This document shows positions 31,406-43,008 of a DNA stretch of 64,000 bases, in pieces. Each line of letters begins with the position of its first letter. Position 1 is the stretch's first letter. A program made the translations under genes and the position numbers. The stretch spans positions 1-64,000 of the forward strand of contig NW_005179178.1 in NCBI RefSeq assembly GCF_000350225.1, given 5' to 3'. The notes beneath the pieces were generated by a model. That model did not search any database, had not been told where the DNA came from, and saw only the letters and a list, made by a program, of their open reading frames with translations. This DNA comes from Chondrus crispus. Lineage: Eukaryota; Rhodophyta; Florideophyceae; Gigartinales; Gigartinaceae.

Positions 31406-34400
31406 GTTCCAACCCCTGACGTAGCTCCCATACGAGCCGTAGATCCCCGCGCAGACGACGTTTGCCCCCGACCGTCTGCTCCCGATTCCCCTCTCCCTGC
31501 AGCCCCTGCTGCTGCTCCTGATTCCCCTCTCCCTGCAGCCCCTGCTGTTGCTCCTCCTGCTGTCGATATCCCCTCGGCGGGGCATACCGAAACTCTGTCG
31601 GTTAGGGAAGCATTGTCTTCCCCACCGTCCCCATCAATTCCCAAAAAGGGCGACGGAGCCATTGACATCTACTGCACATTGCTCCGCGCTCATGGCATCG
31701 AAGGTGAAGCTCTCCAAGGGGCTTTCCTCGATGATCTGCGAGTCCTTGCTCGACTCGTTACCTCACTCCCAAAGGAAAAATCCTTGGGTGTGCCGCCCCA
31801 CTGACCCGCCACTCGGACGACTCCCACCCCCTGATCCATTCTCGGATTATTACCCGTTTGGGGTGACGTCTGGTTATCAACGTCACCCGGTAGCTTTTGG
31901 ATAATAAAATGAATCACCTGCGTATCCCCCGTTACCTTCACTTTCCTCCTCTTTTTTTTTGTATGCGCCCCGTCGCCGCGGTCGCATCTTCCTCTTTCCA
32001 CTTTCCTTCTCTTTTCCTCGTTACTGTATTTCTTCTCTTACCCTTTTTCTGTGCACCTCTGCTACTGCAGTTGCACATCCCCTATTACCTTCTCTTTTCC
32101 TTCTCTTGTGGTCACGTCTGCTACAGCGCGTGCATCCTTGTTACCTTCTCCTCCACCCCTTATTCAGAATGTCGTTCTCTTTTTCCTGTTTCCTCCGCCA
32201 GAGGTCGACGACCGTGAGACAGAATAAAATACTTCCCTTCCTCAACCGACTCGCGTCATTGCGCCTCCAAGGTTGCCCTCATCATTTTCGGTTTTTCGGT
32301 TTTCCATGCCGCCCTTGAATATCCCGTCGACGACAAACACATTAACCCCTGATATGGGGTTTCCTCTCCTTGGTCGCCAAACCGGCAACCGGTCTTGGGG
32401 AAATCTCAATCATAGCGCGTTTACATGCGCACGCAACGTGGTGCAAACTTCCTTCCAAAGTGAATAATTTATAGTCCTCCGTCCCCTTGGCAACTAGGAA
32501 CTTGAGAATTAGCAGTACGAAAAACGTTCGTAGTTTTCGACGAACTTCCCGCGTCTTTTTTTTCTGTGGGGTCACGGCTTGAGCGCGTCGACGACGACCC
32601 GCTTTCAGTAAAGCTCGGCTTCCTCCCCAAAGCGAATAAACCCCTTTGAGATCAGGTGACAATTGAGCCTTGAAGTTTCCTGTCGGTGGAATGCCTGCGT
32701 GTGTTCCATTTAAATCCGCCACTCTCAGTGTGGGTACCCTCCGCTTTTAACGGCATCTCGTAAACGCTGTCCCAGCTGTCGTCTCTAGTCCAACAATTAT
32801 TCCTCAACGAATTTTTCCTCGGCAAGGTCTCCATCGAAAACACAAAATGAAGCGGGGAGGGGGGTCCCCTTCGTCCTCCTCCGGTCTCTTAAGCATTCGG
32901 GGCAACCAGCTGTCGAAGTTAATATAGGCCTTCGGCGTTCGATCACTCAGAGCAGTCGACAAATCAGCACTGTCGAAAGGGTCCACCGGTTCGTTCACCA
33001 TCATCCCAGAGCTCTGCTCTCTCCCCTAAATTACTAAATGCCAAGTCCGTCTCAGGCCGCTACGCGACGAAGCATTTCAACCGACCTGGTTTCGTCCTTC
33101 TTTATCACTTCGGCTACGAACGGCCGTCTTTTAGACATCAGCCTGCGTGTGATCAGTGTCGCACAGTCGACAGTTTCAAACGTCTACGATCAGACACAGC
33201 TGATGTAAAATTACACTCAGTCTCGCTGTCAGCTTTTACGTCACCCACGTCAGCCATACGCACTTCTCAAAGAAAAAGTAGTGAAATCCATCGTTCGTGA
33301 CGCGATCCCTTTGATCCACTTCCCTTGGGATGAGAACTGGTACGTTCTTCGTACCGATGCAGTACGTTACGATGATTCTTCTTGACCGACGAAGTTCTCC
33401 TTTCCTGCGCCGCACGGTCTAGGTTCACCCTCAACGAGCGCCGTTCGGCACAGTAGCAAGTGGCTCGCCTCGGCCGTTGTCAATCTGGCCAGGGGGTTCG
33501 TTCGGGCAGACCCATAACATGAGTGAGTGTTAAATCATCGATTTCTCGAACGTTCGTGCTTCGATGGCATGCTATCGCCTAGAACGGGCGTCGATTTTCG
33601 TTGTTACGAATAATTCGCACAGAGGCGTCATTTCGCTTTATACCCAAACATCCCCGCTTTCAAAGCAGGGACACCAAATTGGTGCGGTTTGATCCGGCTG
33701 ACGAGCAAATACCCTTCAGACCATCGCGTCTCTTCTCCATTTTGTCTTGACGACCGACGCACCGTGTTTCTTTTCCAAGCGATCCAATCTTGATTCGACG
33801 CGTTTCGTAATGTAAAAGCCAGCGCCATACAGTAGCCTCCTTCAACAATTATTGATTCTCTTTTTGCCCTCTGGACCCTGTGCATCGGCGCGGCCTCACG
33901 TTCCGCCTTCGTAAGAAATAGGATTCGGCCACGGAGCGGGGAAGCAATATATAAACCAAATAAATAACAAGATAGGAAAATTAAACAAGGATGAATGAAT
34001 GAAGAGCATGGTGAGGAATAGCGACGGGGACCATCCCAATACATCGCTTGAGGTATGGGCGAACATGTGAACTTGGCGACGGTATTTTTCGCACGCAGCA
34101 GACGGATCGTCGTCAAGTAGCTCGTCGAGTGAAGCTCTCTTCCGTTAGAATGGTTCTTAGCGAGATGACCATACCGATGAAGGAGGGCGTGAGTACCTTG
34201 ATCTCCTCGTTCATAAAGCAGTCACTTCCCGTCTCCATCCTCCTCTCTATTTTTTTCCTTTCCCTTCAGTACCTTTCAGTCATAAACCGAGGCTTTTGCG
34301 AACATCAGTAGTCGTCGGCTCTCGATGGGTAGTCAGAACAACGGGTTCGATCTGCGTAGTATTGGGGGTTCCCCCATGCGCGCCGCCTGAGTCACCTGGA

Positions 34401-35976
34401 CATCGTTTTCCGAGGCGTCCTCTCTAGACCCAATACACAGAAAATTTAGCTTCGTATCACTCAGTTCATCGGGACCGCATTTCCGATGAAGACTCCCCAA
34501 TTTTGCCCTTTTTCTAAGCTGTTGGCCCTAGCTGCTGTTAGGAATTCCCGTCGGTAGTAAAACGGAGCAGCCACCAGTAGAACGGCTTCGTGGGGGCGAA
34601 TTCTCATTACGAGCACGACCTCGGTTTCCGAATAAACTTCGGTCCTTCGGACTCTTCCCCCTCCACTTGTAAAGTACTGTCCTCCTGGCCGGTCGACGGA
34701 ACTTCGTGGCGTAACGCCCTTGCGCAATGAACAGCAGAACAACTCGTTCTTCTTCCCGGTGTGACACACCGCATGGTTACTTGATGGTGATTGTCGGTTC
34801 GCCGCTCTGAATTGTTCTTGGGGCCTCGATCGGTTGGCTTCGCCACTCTTGTCCGTCGCCGTTCGCAACGCGGGGTTCGTGCTCTGTGCGTGAAAGAAAA
34901 CAAACATAAAAAAATAATAATAATAACAAAGACAAAAACGGAAACATAGGAAAGATATGGGGGGGGGTTATGGCGGCAGGCCGGTAAGTAAGTCACTCGT
35001 AGTGTGGCGTCGATGTGGGAGCGACAAAGCTCCTCCGTAATGATGATGTTTCACGCCGCGCTGTGTAGCCGTGTACTTGCACGTGGTGTCGATGGGTCAG
35101 GGCAACAGTGGTCCATGTGGACCCATCTTCTCGCTCGTCGAGCGGGGTTTAGGTGTTGCGAACGAACTTGGCAAGTGCTCTCATGTGCGATCGATCGCAA
35201 CTTCGCCGGTGGCGAGCCCCTAGCATTTGTGCGGTCGGCGGTGGGGGTTGCCAACAACGTTTCGTACAAGTGCGGGCTTTTTCCTTAATTGCAGTTAATT
35301 TTTCGACGTATGGCCGGAGTTCAGTCTGCGACTCGTGCTGATCATTTGACAGCTTACCAGCAGCGAGCCCCAATTTCTTTTGATTAAACCACACCCCATG
35401 AGGGCGGATCGTCGATCTAGGCGTCACATCACGTGCACGCGGCGGCCGCGTGTGATCGTATCCAAGGAGGTAAATTACCCCGGCCTGAGACTACAGTACA
35501 TCTTCCCTTCCACGGCCTGGCCGCGCGGGCCATTTCATTCATGGACGGGGGTCCCAGGCAAAATTGCTTGAGTCTTTCGTTTCCCTTCTCCTCACTCCGA
35601 GGGGTCTCGTTTCCGGCGACTGTCCTTACTCTCTCTCTGCGACGCTGGTCACTGCATCACTTCAAACTCGAGAGCCTCCTGATGGGGACCATCCCCAATA
35701 CAATTCCAACATTTCACTCGCGGTCTTATCACGTCCCGCATCATTCACTTCCTCTCGATCGGCCTCCCTCGCGTGCTCCTCTACATCAGCTGTATCTTTT
35801 CCCCTCCTTCTCCCTCGACTCGAGGGTAACCCGCTCGTCAGTCCCTTTTTGCAAAGGCGTTCCCGACGGAAGACTGCCTGACTCCTCTCGCTCCGACTTT
35901 CCTTGCTTGCGGGTCCGTTCGTTTCGAACTTCTGACTCTTCCGTGTTTCCTAATCGGCTAATTCTATTGACGATGC
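31406..35976 (-). other. Long non-coding region of gypsy B
   Basis: About 4.6 kb lie between the antisense ORF and the pol end. Frames are all short and overlapping. Features seen are a 9-bp-stem hairpin at about 31860-31888 (GGGTGACGT...ACGTCACCC), pyrimidine-rich runs at 31920-32110, and a small ATA-rich tract at about 34908-34930. The frame near 31613-31804 resembles the C-terminus of the gypsy A antisense protein. I see nothing else in it. Confidence 0.55.
31487..31555. repeat. Two-copy 33-bp tandem repeat
   Basis: GATTCCCCTCTCCCTGCAGC followed by a CCTGCTG-rich stretch occurs twice in tandem just after the antisense ORF. It reads as a Pro/Ala-rich peptide repeat on the plus strand. Confidence 0.7.
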
Positions 35977-38900
35977 CTACCCCGCTCGCGCGTGCGCGAC
36001 TTGCGGCGGCAAGAGTAATTTCTTCCTTCGGAAATACGTGACGGCCGCACTGCGGGGCAATTGCTCAATGGGCTCCCACGTCGCGTCCTCGGGCGCATAA
36101 CCGTACCATTCCACCTTGAGAATCAAATTACCATTTTGATAATCGTGGTCGACGACCCGGTCGATTACATATTCCGTGTTCTCTGTTTCCTCTCCTTTCT
36201 CTGAACTGTTTCCTTCCCCCTTCTGAAGATCTTCCAACTCGTCCTCTTCTCTGGACGTTCCGAGCTCGCGTAGGTTTGGAGGTGACTCCGGTGTCGGCGT
36301 TTGACGAACTAAATTATCCTGGTCCCCCGTCGTAGGCGCACGGGTGTGAGGACGTTCCTCGTCCTCCGTTGCCTCTCCTTCTTCGTTTAACTCCGGCTCT
36401 CCCAGGAACTGTAGCGCTTGACGTAGGCCGGTTATCGGCGCATGGACCATTGCGCTTGGGGCTAATTCCACCCTGTCTCGCGATACGCGTTCCTCCTGAT
36501 CGCCAATGGCAATGACTACCGTATGTTGATCCGATCTTCTGACCTGATAAGGCCCTGTAGCGACTTGTGCGAGCTTATGTTTCGGTTCGCTAGCCGTGCC
36601 CTGCTCCTTCCGGAGGAACACGTAGGGCCCTGGTGGGATCTCGTATTGCGGCTTGCGAAGGCGTGCGTCGAAATTTCGCTTGTACCGGGCTTGTTCCTTT
36701 CGCAAACTCCTATCGGCGCTTCGCATTTGGCTCTCCAACCACGACTGCCATTTCAGGTAGTATGCTCGTGACGAGCTGAAGTTCTCCAAAGTTGGTTGCG
36801 CTTGTAACGCAATGTTTCTCGGCGCCCGAGCCAACACCAGCTCGAAGGGCGCAATGTTCGTAGTTCGATGAACTTGTGTGTTGTAGGCGAACGTCACAGC
36901 GTCGCTAAATAAGTCCCAGTCCTTGGGATGCTCTCCAACGTATTTTCGCAACGCGGAAGTCAGCGTGCGGTTAAATCTCTCAACTTGGCCGTTGGCTTGC
37001 GGGTGGTACGTAGTCGTGAACACATTGCGTATGCCAAGAATTCGGCAGACATTCTGAAAGAACCGGGCCGTGAACTGTGTTTCATTGTCGGACAGCAGCT
37101 TGACCGGCGGTCCGTACACGAATACCCAATGGTGAACGAAGGCTTGTGCGATGTGCGCAGCTGATATCTTCTTCAACGGTACGGTCCGTACCAGTTTCGA
37201 GTATCGATCGCTGATCACGAGAATATACCGATTTCCTCGCTTAGTTGTAATTAGCTCGCCGAGGATGTCGATGGCGACAAATTCCAGCGGCGCTTTGGGC
37301 GTGAACAGCTTCATTTCCTTCGTGTTTTTTCTTAACTTCACCCTTTCCCGCGCACATGCGGGGCAATTCTTCGCGACTGCGTAGCAGTCTAGGGCCATCG
37401 TAGGCCAATAAAAATACCTTCTCAAAGTCTTGTAAAGTTTCCTGCCTCCCGGGTGGCCTGCCAATTTTGCGTAGTGGCTCAACCCTAGGACGCGGTCCCT
37501 TAACGATTGTGGTATCACCACTTGTACAAACTCTGCCGCGGTACGGCATAGAGTTCCTTCGAGTTCCTCGGTCTCCGTGCTGAACGTTCTCACCTTTCCG
37601 GCGTCCATTTCTTCCTTGATGCGGTTGCAGAAGGGGTCGACGGCTTGCTCGCGAATGAGCTCCTCCGGAGTGACAGCTTGGAATTGATCGAGGCGATCAG
37701 GGGCGGTCCCCCCCTCAAGAGCGAGGATGTCGTCTGCCGCGTCAATACTTTCCTCGTCCTCCACTGTACCCTCGGCCGGTTCGGCCATAAGGCAAGGGAT
37801 TTCGTCGTCGATTTCGTCGACGGTTTCTCCTGCGGTTCGCAACCTTGACAAAGCGTCCGCTTGGCTGTTAGCCTTTCCCTTTTTGTACTTGATTTCAAAA
37901 TCGAATTCCGAGAGGCGGAGCCTCCATCGGATTAATCTCCCGCTGGGGTCGGTTACGTTCATCAACCACCTCAATGAGGCATGGTCGGTATGCACGACGA
38001 AGTGCTCGCCATATAGATATGGTCTTAAAGTCTGTACGGCCCAAATTACCGCTAGACATTCCTTTTCTGATACCGAATAGTTTCTCTCGGCTGCGGCTAA
38101 CGTTCTTGAAAAGAACCCGATGGGTTTGCGTTGCGCATCCGGGTGTGTTTGAAATAGTGCAGCGCCTATTTGGTAGTCGCTTGCATCGGTATCTACCGAG
38201 TAGGGTAGGTCCTTCTTCGGCAGCGCCAACACCGGCGGTGCCAAGATGGCATCCTTGAGCTTATGAAAAGCTTTCTTGCACGGTTCGTCGAATCCTTCCA
38301 ACTGGACCGGTTGTCCTTTCTTCAGTAGTTGGTTTAGAGGCCGCGCGATTTTCGCGTAATGCGGAACGAACCTGCGGTAGACATTGCAGAGTCCCAGGAA
38401 GCTCCTGAGCTGTGTCTGTGTTCGCGGGTACCGCACTTGTTCCAACGCGGCGGTTCGCGCGACATCGACTTCTAGCGTACCTGGGCGGACGACGTGGCCC
38501 AGGTACTTGATCTTTTCCACGAAAAATTCGCACTTGCGAAGCTTGAGCTTGACACCTGCCTTTTCCAATACGGAAAGTATTTCATCCACGTGCACGATGT
38601 GCTCCTCCCACGACTTGCTAAAAATGATTATGTCGTCTAGATACACCAAGCAGCATTTCCAACGGAACGGAGAGAGCAGGATATCCATTGCTCTCTGAAA
38701 CGTCGCTGGCGCGTTAGTTAGCCCGAAGGGCATTCTTGAGAAGCGATACAGTCCTGAGTGACACGAAAATGCGGTCTTGTCGCGGTCGCCCTCAGGGATA
38801 GGCATCTGCCAATATCCCGAAATCGCGTCCAACGCGGAGAAAACCTTGGTGTCACCAAGCGAGTCCAGGCACTCATCCATGCGCGGTAAGGGGTACGTGT

Positions 38901-39615
38901 CCTTCACCGTTACTGCGTTCAGCCTGCGGTAGTCTACGCAAAAACGCATTGACTCATCCGGCTTTGGCACCAGCAACACGGGCGACGCCCATTCTGACTG
39001 CGCTGGTTCTATCACTCCTGCCTCCAACATCTTCTGCACCTCTGCATCTTCTACTTCGCGAGCTCTAGGTCCGGCCCGATACGGGGCTTGTGCGATGGGG
39101 CGAGTCTCGGGTATCAACTCGATCCGATGGACGGTGGTATTAATTTCGCCAAGCGTCCCATCCCACATCCTTGAATACTTCTTCAACATCCGACGGAACC
39201 GCTCGCGCAGCCGTTCCGGCACGTGGCTCAGGTCGAGGTCCTCCACGTCCGGCGGTGGCGGCTCAATCCTGCGTTGCGGCTTCGTAGATGGCGACGCGGA
39301 GAGCTCTGCCGACCGTTCTTCTGGCTGGTCCTCGCGCGCTTGATCCGACGGTTCGCCTCTTGTCTCGCCCGTAGGCGTCTTGGGGGAATTAGGAAAATTC
39401 TCCTTCTTCCTTTCTTGAATTCCGAGAACTTCACCAATGGTGGTTTTGCTCTCGAGCGCGGCTCTCGGGTGCGGTAATAATTCTGCCACCACTTGGCCTT
39501 TTTGCACCCTGACAGGGTACGTCCTAAAATTCGCAACGAGTAAACGAAATGGCCTGTCAGGCTCAACCTGAACGACACCATTCGTGCACGTCAACCCGTG
39601 CCTTTCGTACAACAA
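35977..39615 (-). CDS. pol: Pol of gypsy B: RT, RNase H, integrase, chromodomain
   Basis: This 1,212-codon frame carries the RT with FCVDYRRLN, MPFGLTNAPATF and YLDD at about 325-328. RNase H follows (SVDTDASDYQ, TDHASLRWLM). Integrase has its zinc region (GHPGGRKLY...CPACARERVK) and a catalytic D in VAIDILGEL near residue 783, D in LLSDNETQF near 843, and E in GQVERFNRT near 879. The chromodomain at about 1135-1190 reads YVIDRVVDHDY, LILKVEWYGYAPEDATWEP. The protease lies in the preceding ORF in the same frame. The protein order and length are normal for a chromovirus. The element looks almost whole. Confidence 0.9.
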   Translation of the reverse strand: MLYERHGLTCTNGVVQVEPDRPFRLLVANFRTYPVRVQKGQVVAELLPHPRAALESKTTIGEVLGIQERKKENFPNSPKTPTGETRGEPSDQAREDQPEERSAELSASPSTKPQRRIEPPPPDVEDLDLSHVPERLRERFRRMLKKYSRMWDGTLGEINTTVHRIELIPETRPIAQAPYRAGPRAREVEDAEVQKMLEAGVIEPAQSEWASPVLLVPKPDESMRFCVDYRRLNAVTVKDTYPLPRMDECLDSLGDTKVFSALDAISGYWQMPIPEGDRDKTAFSCHSGLYRFSRMPFGLTNAPATFQRAMDILLSPFRWKCCLVYLDDIIIFSKSWEEHIVHVDEILSVLEKAGVKLKLRKCEFFVEKIKYLGHVVRPGTLEVDVARTAALEQVRYPRTQTQLRSFLGLCNVYRRFVPHYAKIARPLNQLLKKGQPVQLEGFDEPCKKAFHKLKDAILAPPVLALPKKDLPYSVDTDASDYQIGAALFQTHPDAQRKPIGFFSRTLAAAERNYSVSEKECLAVIWAVQTLRPYLYGEHFVVHTDHASLRWLMNVTDPSGRLIRWRLRLSEFDFEIKYKKGKANSQADALSRLRTAGETVDEIDDEIPCLMAEPAEGTVEDEESIDAADDILALEGGTAPDRLDQFQAVTPEELIREQAVDPFCNRIKEEMDAGKVRTFSTETEELEGTLCRTAAEFVQVVIPQSLRDRVLGLSHYAKLAGHPGGRKLYKTLRRYFYWPTMALDCYAVAKNCPACARERVKLRKNTKEMKLFTPKAPLEFVAIDILGELITTKRGNRYILVISDRYSKLVRTVPLKKISAAHIAQAFVHHWVFVYGPPVKLLSDNETQFTARFFQNVCRILGIRNVFTTTYHPQANGQVERFNRTLTSALRKYVGEHPKDWDLFSDAVTFAYNTQVHRTTNIAPFELVLARAPRNIALQAQPTLENFSSSRAYYLKWQSWLESQMRSADRSLRKEQARYKRNFDARLRKPQYEIPPGPYVFLRKEQGTASEPKHKLAQVATGPYQVRRSDQHTVVIAIGDQEERVSRDRVELAPSAMVHAPITGLRQALQFLGEPELNEEGEATEDEERPHTRAPTTGDQDNLVRQTPTPESPPNLRELGTSREEDELEDLQKGEGNSSEKGEETENTEYVIDRVVDHDYQNGNLILKVEWYGYAPEDATWEPIEQLPRSAAVTYFRRKKLLLPPQVAHARAG

Positions 39616-39618
39616 CGA

Positions 39619-40560
39619 TTACGGCTGAACCACCACCAAGCCCGCCCTCTTCGAGGTGCATTCTACGACGCGTTGCGTCCCTGGCTCGATAGTTGTGGCT
39701 CTTGCCACTTTTACCTTAGGGGAAATTCGCTCCCCCTTTCCATCATTCTCGTCCTCTCCCGCGACGAGATTCTTCTTCCCTTTCCTCGTCGAGAACCGCC
39801 TAACTATCGGAACCTCCGAGAAATCCGCCAACTCAACCGTTTTCTTCCTTGGATAAATTGCTTCCACAAACCGGTCACAGCAGTCCGCGCCTAGAATTAG
39901 CGGGACGGCTAGTTTTTCGCATACAATAAACTCGGCTGCGGCCACAAATTTTCCAAGCCTCACAGGCATTCTAATTGTGCCGAGAGTCCGGAGTGGCCTA
40001 TTGTTCGCGTCGCCGATATCTTGGGTCGGTCCGTAGGACACTAGAGATTCCATTCCAGCTGGGAGTTCCGATTTTCGCACAAGGTTTGGTCCCGCGCCGG
40101 TGTCTAAAACAGACAACACCCGGCTCATCAATCCAATTGTGGGTCCGATGTCCGCGTAAACTTTGTAGTTTTTTCGCGCAAGGACCAAAATCTTCTCGGG
40201 ACACTCCCTTCGCTTAACCCTGTACCAGGGTCTTCGAACTTCTTCCAGCGGATGATCTCGGGCTCGGCTCAAAATTTTCTTGACTTGAGCTGGCCCTTTG
40301 GGCTTATCCACCAATCCAACAACCTCCTCCTCGAGGCCTGATTTTTCCTTTAGAGACGGGGAACGGGGCTGAGCCCCGGGCACAGTACGTCGACCCTGTG
40401 CCTCTCGCGACTCATGCGGGATTCCCCTCTCTAGTTTTCCTGCCGTTGCGGGATCCTTCTCACATCCGACGGCGCGGGCCCCGCGGTGGGCCCTCCGAAG
40501 GGTTGGTTCGACCTCGGCGTTGAAGCACTCGACGTGCTCGCCGTCTGCGAATCGAACCAA
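39619..40560 (-). CDS. pol: Protease region of gypsy B
   Basis: This 313-codon frame contains the retropepsin signature LDTGAGPNLVRKSELP and, about 65 residues later, VPLILGADCCDRFVEAIYP. These pair as the active-site loop and the hydrophobic-hydrophobic-Gly region. It overlaps the end of gag by about 130 nt at -1, consistent with translation as Gag-Pol by frameshifting. It is in phase with the large pol frame downstream. Confidence 0.85.
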   Translation of the reverse strand: MVRFADGEHVECFNAEVEPTLRRAHRGARAVGCEKDPATAGKLERGIPHESREAQGRRTVPGAQPRSPSLKEKSGLEEEVVGLVDKPKGPAQVKKILSRARDHPLEEVRRPWYRVKRRECPEKILVLARKNYKVYADIGPTIGLMSRVLSVLDTGAGPNLVRKSELPAGMESLVSYGPTQDIGDANNRPLRTLGTIRMPVRLGKFVAAAEFIVCEKLAVPLILGADCCDRFVEAIYPRKKTVELADFSEVPIVRRFSTRKGKKNLVAGEDENDGKGERISPKVKVARATTIEPGTQRVVECTSKRAGLVVVQP

Positions 40561-42737
40561 TTCTTGACCTTCAGGTAACTCGTCGATGGTATCCCTAACC
40601 TCTCCATCGGAGACAACGCCTCATAATTTTCCAAAACTCGGTGCATTTCTCGGAGGGAAAGAATGCACGTTGGCGCGGCGTGCCCCTTTTCATAGCAATG
40701 ATAGCACACCAGACCGTGCGTCTTGACGGGATACGGCGTCCTAGGTCCTCCACGGGCCGGCGGCCTTCCTTGGCGTTGCGGCCTTCCCATCCAGCCCGGC
40801 CTTCGAAACGTCGTACCCTTGTCTTCCATCGGAATGCGCGGCGCCGGCGTGTGGCCGCGCCCCCGAAACATCATCACGGGATCCGTGGGCTCTGAAAACG
40901 ACTCCGTCGTGTATGCAGGCGTCGGTAAAGTTGACGACCCGCTGTCCCCGTAGTCCTCGTGTCCGTAGCCCTCCGATGGCTCAATGAACTCGCCTGCGGC
41001 TACTAACGCTCCTTCGTAGTGATTTTCGCTACTTCCACGCGCACCGCGCTCATCTGACGCGGACATGGACTCGGCTAAATGGACTGCGGCGTGACTTTTG
41101 CGACCGGAATAAGAAGCCCTCGGCTTCTTCCCCGCCCTGAACGTCGACGGCGTCTGAATCGTGACCTTCTTGGTCTTCCTCTCCTTGGCGCGGCTCGCCG
41201 AGCCATGCGCCTTCGCGTAATTCAATAGTCTCAAAAATGAAACGTCCCGATTGTCTTGCCGGTATTGAGATACCATCGGCTTGATACTCGAATCGAGTCC
41301 TTCAATAAACATCGTCATCTGTTCTTCCATCGAATATACGTTTCCACATCGGTTGCTTGCGTCCGTCAGACGGATATAAAATTCCATCTCGTCTTCAGAC
41401 GGTCTTTGCTGAACTTCTCGCAATGCGAGCACGGCTTGACGGATCGCCTCGTCGGTTGCGAAACTCCTCAGCAACCACTGTACGGCCTCCGGCCAAACGG
41501 ATATCTTTCCGTGATGGGACCCGGCCGTCTGAGACACCGAAGTGTACTGTCTCAAGGCGATGCCGCTTAAAAATTCAGGCAACAAGCGGATCGCTTGCCC
41601 CTCGTTCATTTCTTGAGTATCAAACTCTTGAACTAACTTTGCCAAAAAATCCAACACAAGGACCCCGTCCTCTCCTGTGAACGTGTTGTCCTTCTTCACC
41701 TTAGGCGGGATATCTCTCCTAATTTGTCGCACGGCGGTCCGCCGGGAACTTGACAAATATGTCTGCGGGTTCCGCAAGCGGTATGTTCGGTACGAAAGTA
41801 ACTTCTTGAAGAGGTAGTTGGTCGGATTCAGCTCCTCCAACTCCTCCCATCGCGGCCCGCGCCGCGTTGCGACATCTTCGGGCTCCGCGTCCTTGTCTCT
41901 CCGCGAGGCGGACGAAGTGACTCCGCCTCGTCTGGAGGAAATTTTCTTGCTTGACGAAATTCCGTTTCCGTCTTCTGAACGGCGTTCGGAATCGCCCGAA
42001 TGGTTCGACGAACCGCCGTTACCATCCTCGGAGGGACCCAGCGACTCCGACTGTGAGTCGCGGTTCTCCGGATCGTCACTACAGTGACCCTTGCTTGCAC
42101 GTCGCTTGTCCTTCTTCGAGGGCTTCGACTTAGAACTCCGCTGCCGAGCGGGCTTGTCCTTCTTCGACCGACGGTCGCCCTCTCTACCGGAAGGGAGCGG
42201 CTCGTCGTCCGATCCTTGCGGAGCTTGATCGGCGGCCTGCTCGAGGTCCTTGAGACGTTGCGCGGCGCGATCGAATCGGTCATCGATGCTTGTTCTAAAT
42301 TTTCCTAAGGACTCCAAGGCTTGATTCGCGTCGCGCCTCGCGTCCTTGACCGAAATTTTCAACGAGACTAGGATCTCCGGCTCCAGACCGTCGGTCGCCT
42401 CACCTCGCTCCTTCTCGACGAGATCCACTTGAGCCGACAGCTCTCCCAAAACGGTGTGGAACTCGGATGCTTGCAACTCTAGTTGCTTCCGGACGAGGGC
42501 TAATTCAGCCTCGAGATTTTTCTTCGCTTCTTCGCGAATTTCGCTGCTCATCTTCTCCAACTTCTCGTCGAGGTCAGTCTTGTCGGCGGCTATCCCCGTA
42601 GGGGATTCTTGATCTCCGGGGTCCGTGGCCGTATTGGCCTGGCTCCGGGTGCGAGGACCCCTCGGGATCCTCGACGCTCGTGCCGATCCGGCTCTGCTCG
42701 CCCCGGGACCGACGTCCCCGGGTGCGCTTGTTGACAT
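40431..42737 (-). CDS. gag: Gag of gypsy B (768 codons)
   Basis: Residues about 50-110 form a coiled coil (KLEKMSSEIREEAKKNLEAE). A highly charged Ser/Lys/Asp linker follows (KKDKPARQRSSKSKPSKKDK). The capsid-like core lies at about 330-510, with DEMEFYIRLTDASNRCGNVY matching the same position in gag A. A classic CCHC zinc knuckle (CYHCYEKGHAAPTC) lies at about 678-691. Gag assembles particles and binds element RNA. The frame ends with CAGGAAAAC and the stop, an A-rich context where the -1 pol frame overlaps. Confidence 0.88.
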   Translation of the reverse strand: MSTSAPGDVGPGASRAGSARASRIPRGPRTRSQANTATDPGDQESPTGIAADKTDLDEKLEKMSSEIREEAKKNLEAELALVRKQLELQASEFHTVLGELSAQVDLVEKERGEATDGLEPEILVSLKISVKDARRDANQALESLGKFRTSIDDRFDRAAQRLKDLEQAADQAPQGSDDEPLPSGREGDRRSKKDKPARQRSSKSKPSKKDKRRASKGHCSDDPENRDSQSESLGPSEDGNGGSSNHSGDSERRSEDGNGISSSKKISSRRGGVTSSASRRDKDAEPEDVATRRGPRWEELEELNPTNYLFKKLLSYRTYRLRNPQTYLSSSRRTAVRQIRRDIPPKVKKDNTFTGEDGVLVLDFLAKLVQEFDTQEMNEGQAIRLLPEFLSGIALRQYTSVSQTAGSHHGKISVWPEAVQWLLRSFATDEAIRQAVLALREVQQRPSEDEMEFYIRLTDASNRCGNVYSMEEQMTMFIEGLDSSIKPMVSQYRQDNRDVSFLRLLNYAKAHGSASRAKERKTKKVTIQTPSTFRAGKKPRASYSGRKSHAAVHLAESMSASDERGARGSSENHYEGALVAAGEFIEPSEGYGHEDYGDSGSSTLPTPAYTTESFSEPTDPVMMFRGRGHTPAPRIPMEDKGTTFRRPGWMGRPQRQGRPPARGGPRTPYPVKTHGLVCYHCYEKGHAAPTCILSLREMHRVLENYEALSPMERLGIPSTSYLKVKNWFDSQTASTSSASTPRSNQPFGGPTAGPAPSDVRRIPQRQEN

Positions 42738-42810
42738 CGCTCGTACGAGCGGACCTACGCAGCAAAAAAGTTACAAACAAAAGAAAATAAAAAAAGAGTC
42801 CGTTACCCAG

Positions 42811-43000
42811 ACCACTTTTGTAGAGTGTCTCCAGACCGAGACTGTCGTCGACAAAAATTCTAGGTCGGGTCTCCTGAACAGTAAACAAAAATTCTAGGTC
42901 GGGAGACCACTTTTGTAGTGTGTCTCCAGACCGAGACTGTCGTCGACAAAAATTCTAGGTCGGGTCTCCTGAACAGTAAACAAAAATTCTAGGTCGGGAG
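42811..43000 (-). repeat. Leader of gypsy B: two tandem 94-96-bp units
   Basis: Units 42811-42904 and 42905-43000 are nearly identical. Each begins, on the plus strand, with ACCACTTTTGTAG, the same string found at the LTR junction at 43001. The units therefore duplicate the LTR-edge/primer-site region. Confidence 0.8.
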
Positions 43001-43004
43001 ACCA
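42987..43004 (-). other. Primer-binding-like site of gypsy B
   Basis: On the minus strand TGGTCTCCCGACCTAGAA lies 4 nt inside the 5' LTR. A second perfect copy at 42892-42909 results from the leader duplication. Confidence 0.65.
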
Positions 43005-43008
43005 CTTT

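Noticed and set aside
35433-36041. A 202-codon plus-strand frame at the pol end of gypsy B
   Set aside because: It partly overlaps the chromodomain end on the other strand, is Ser/Pro/Arg-rich and shows no counterpart in A or C; probably a chance frame.
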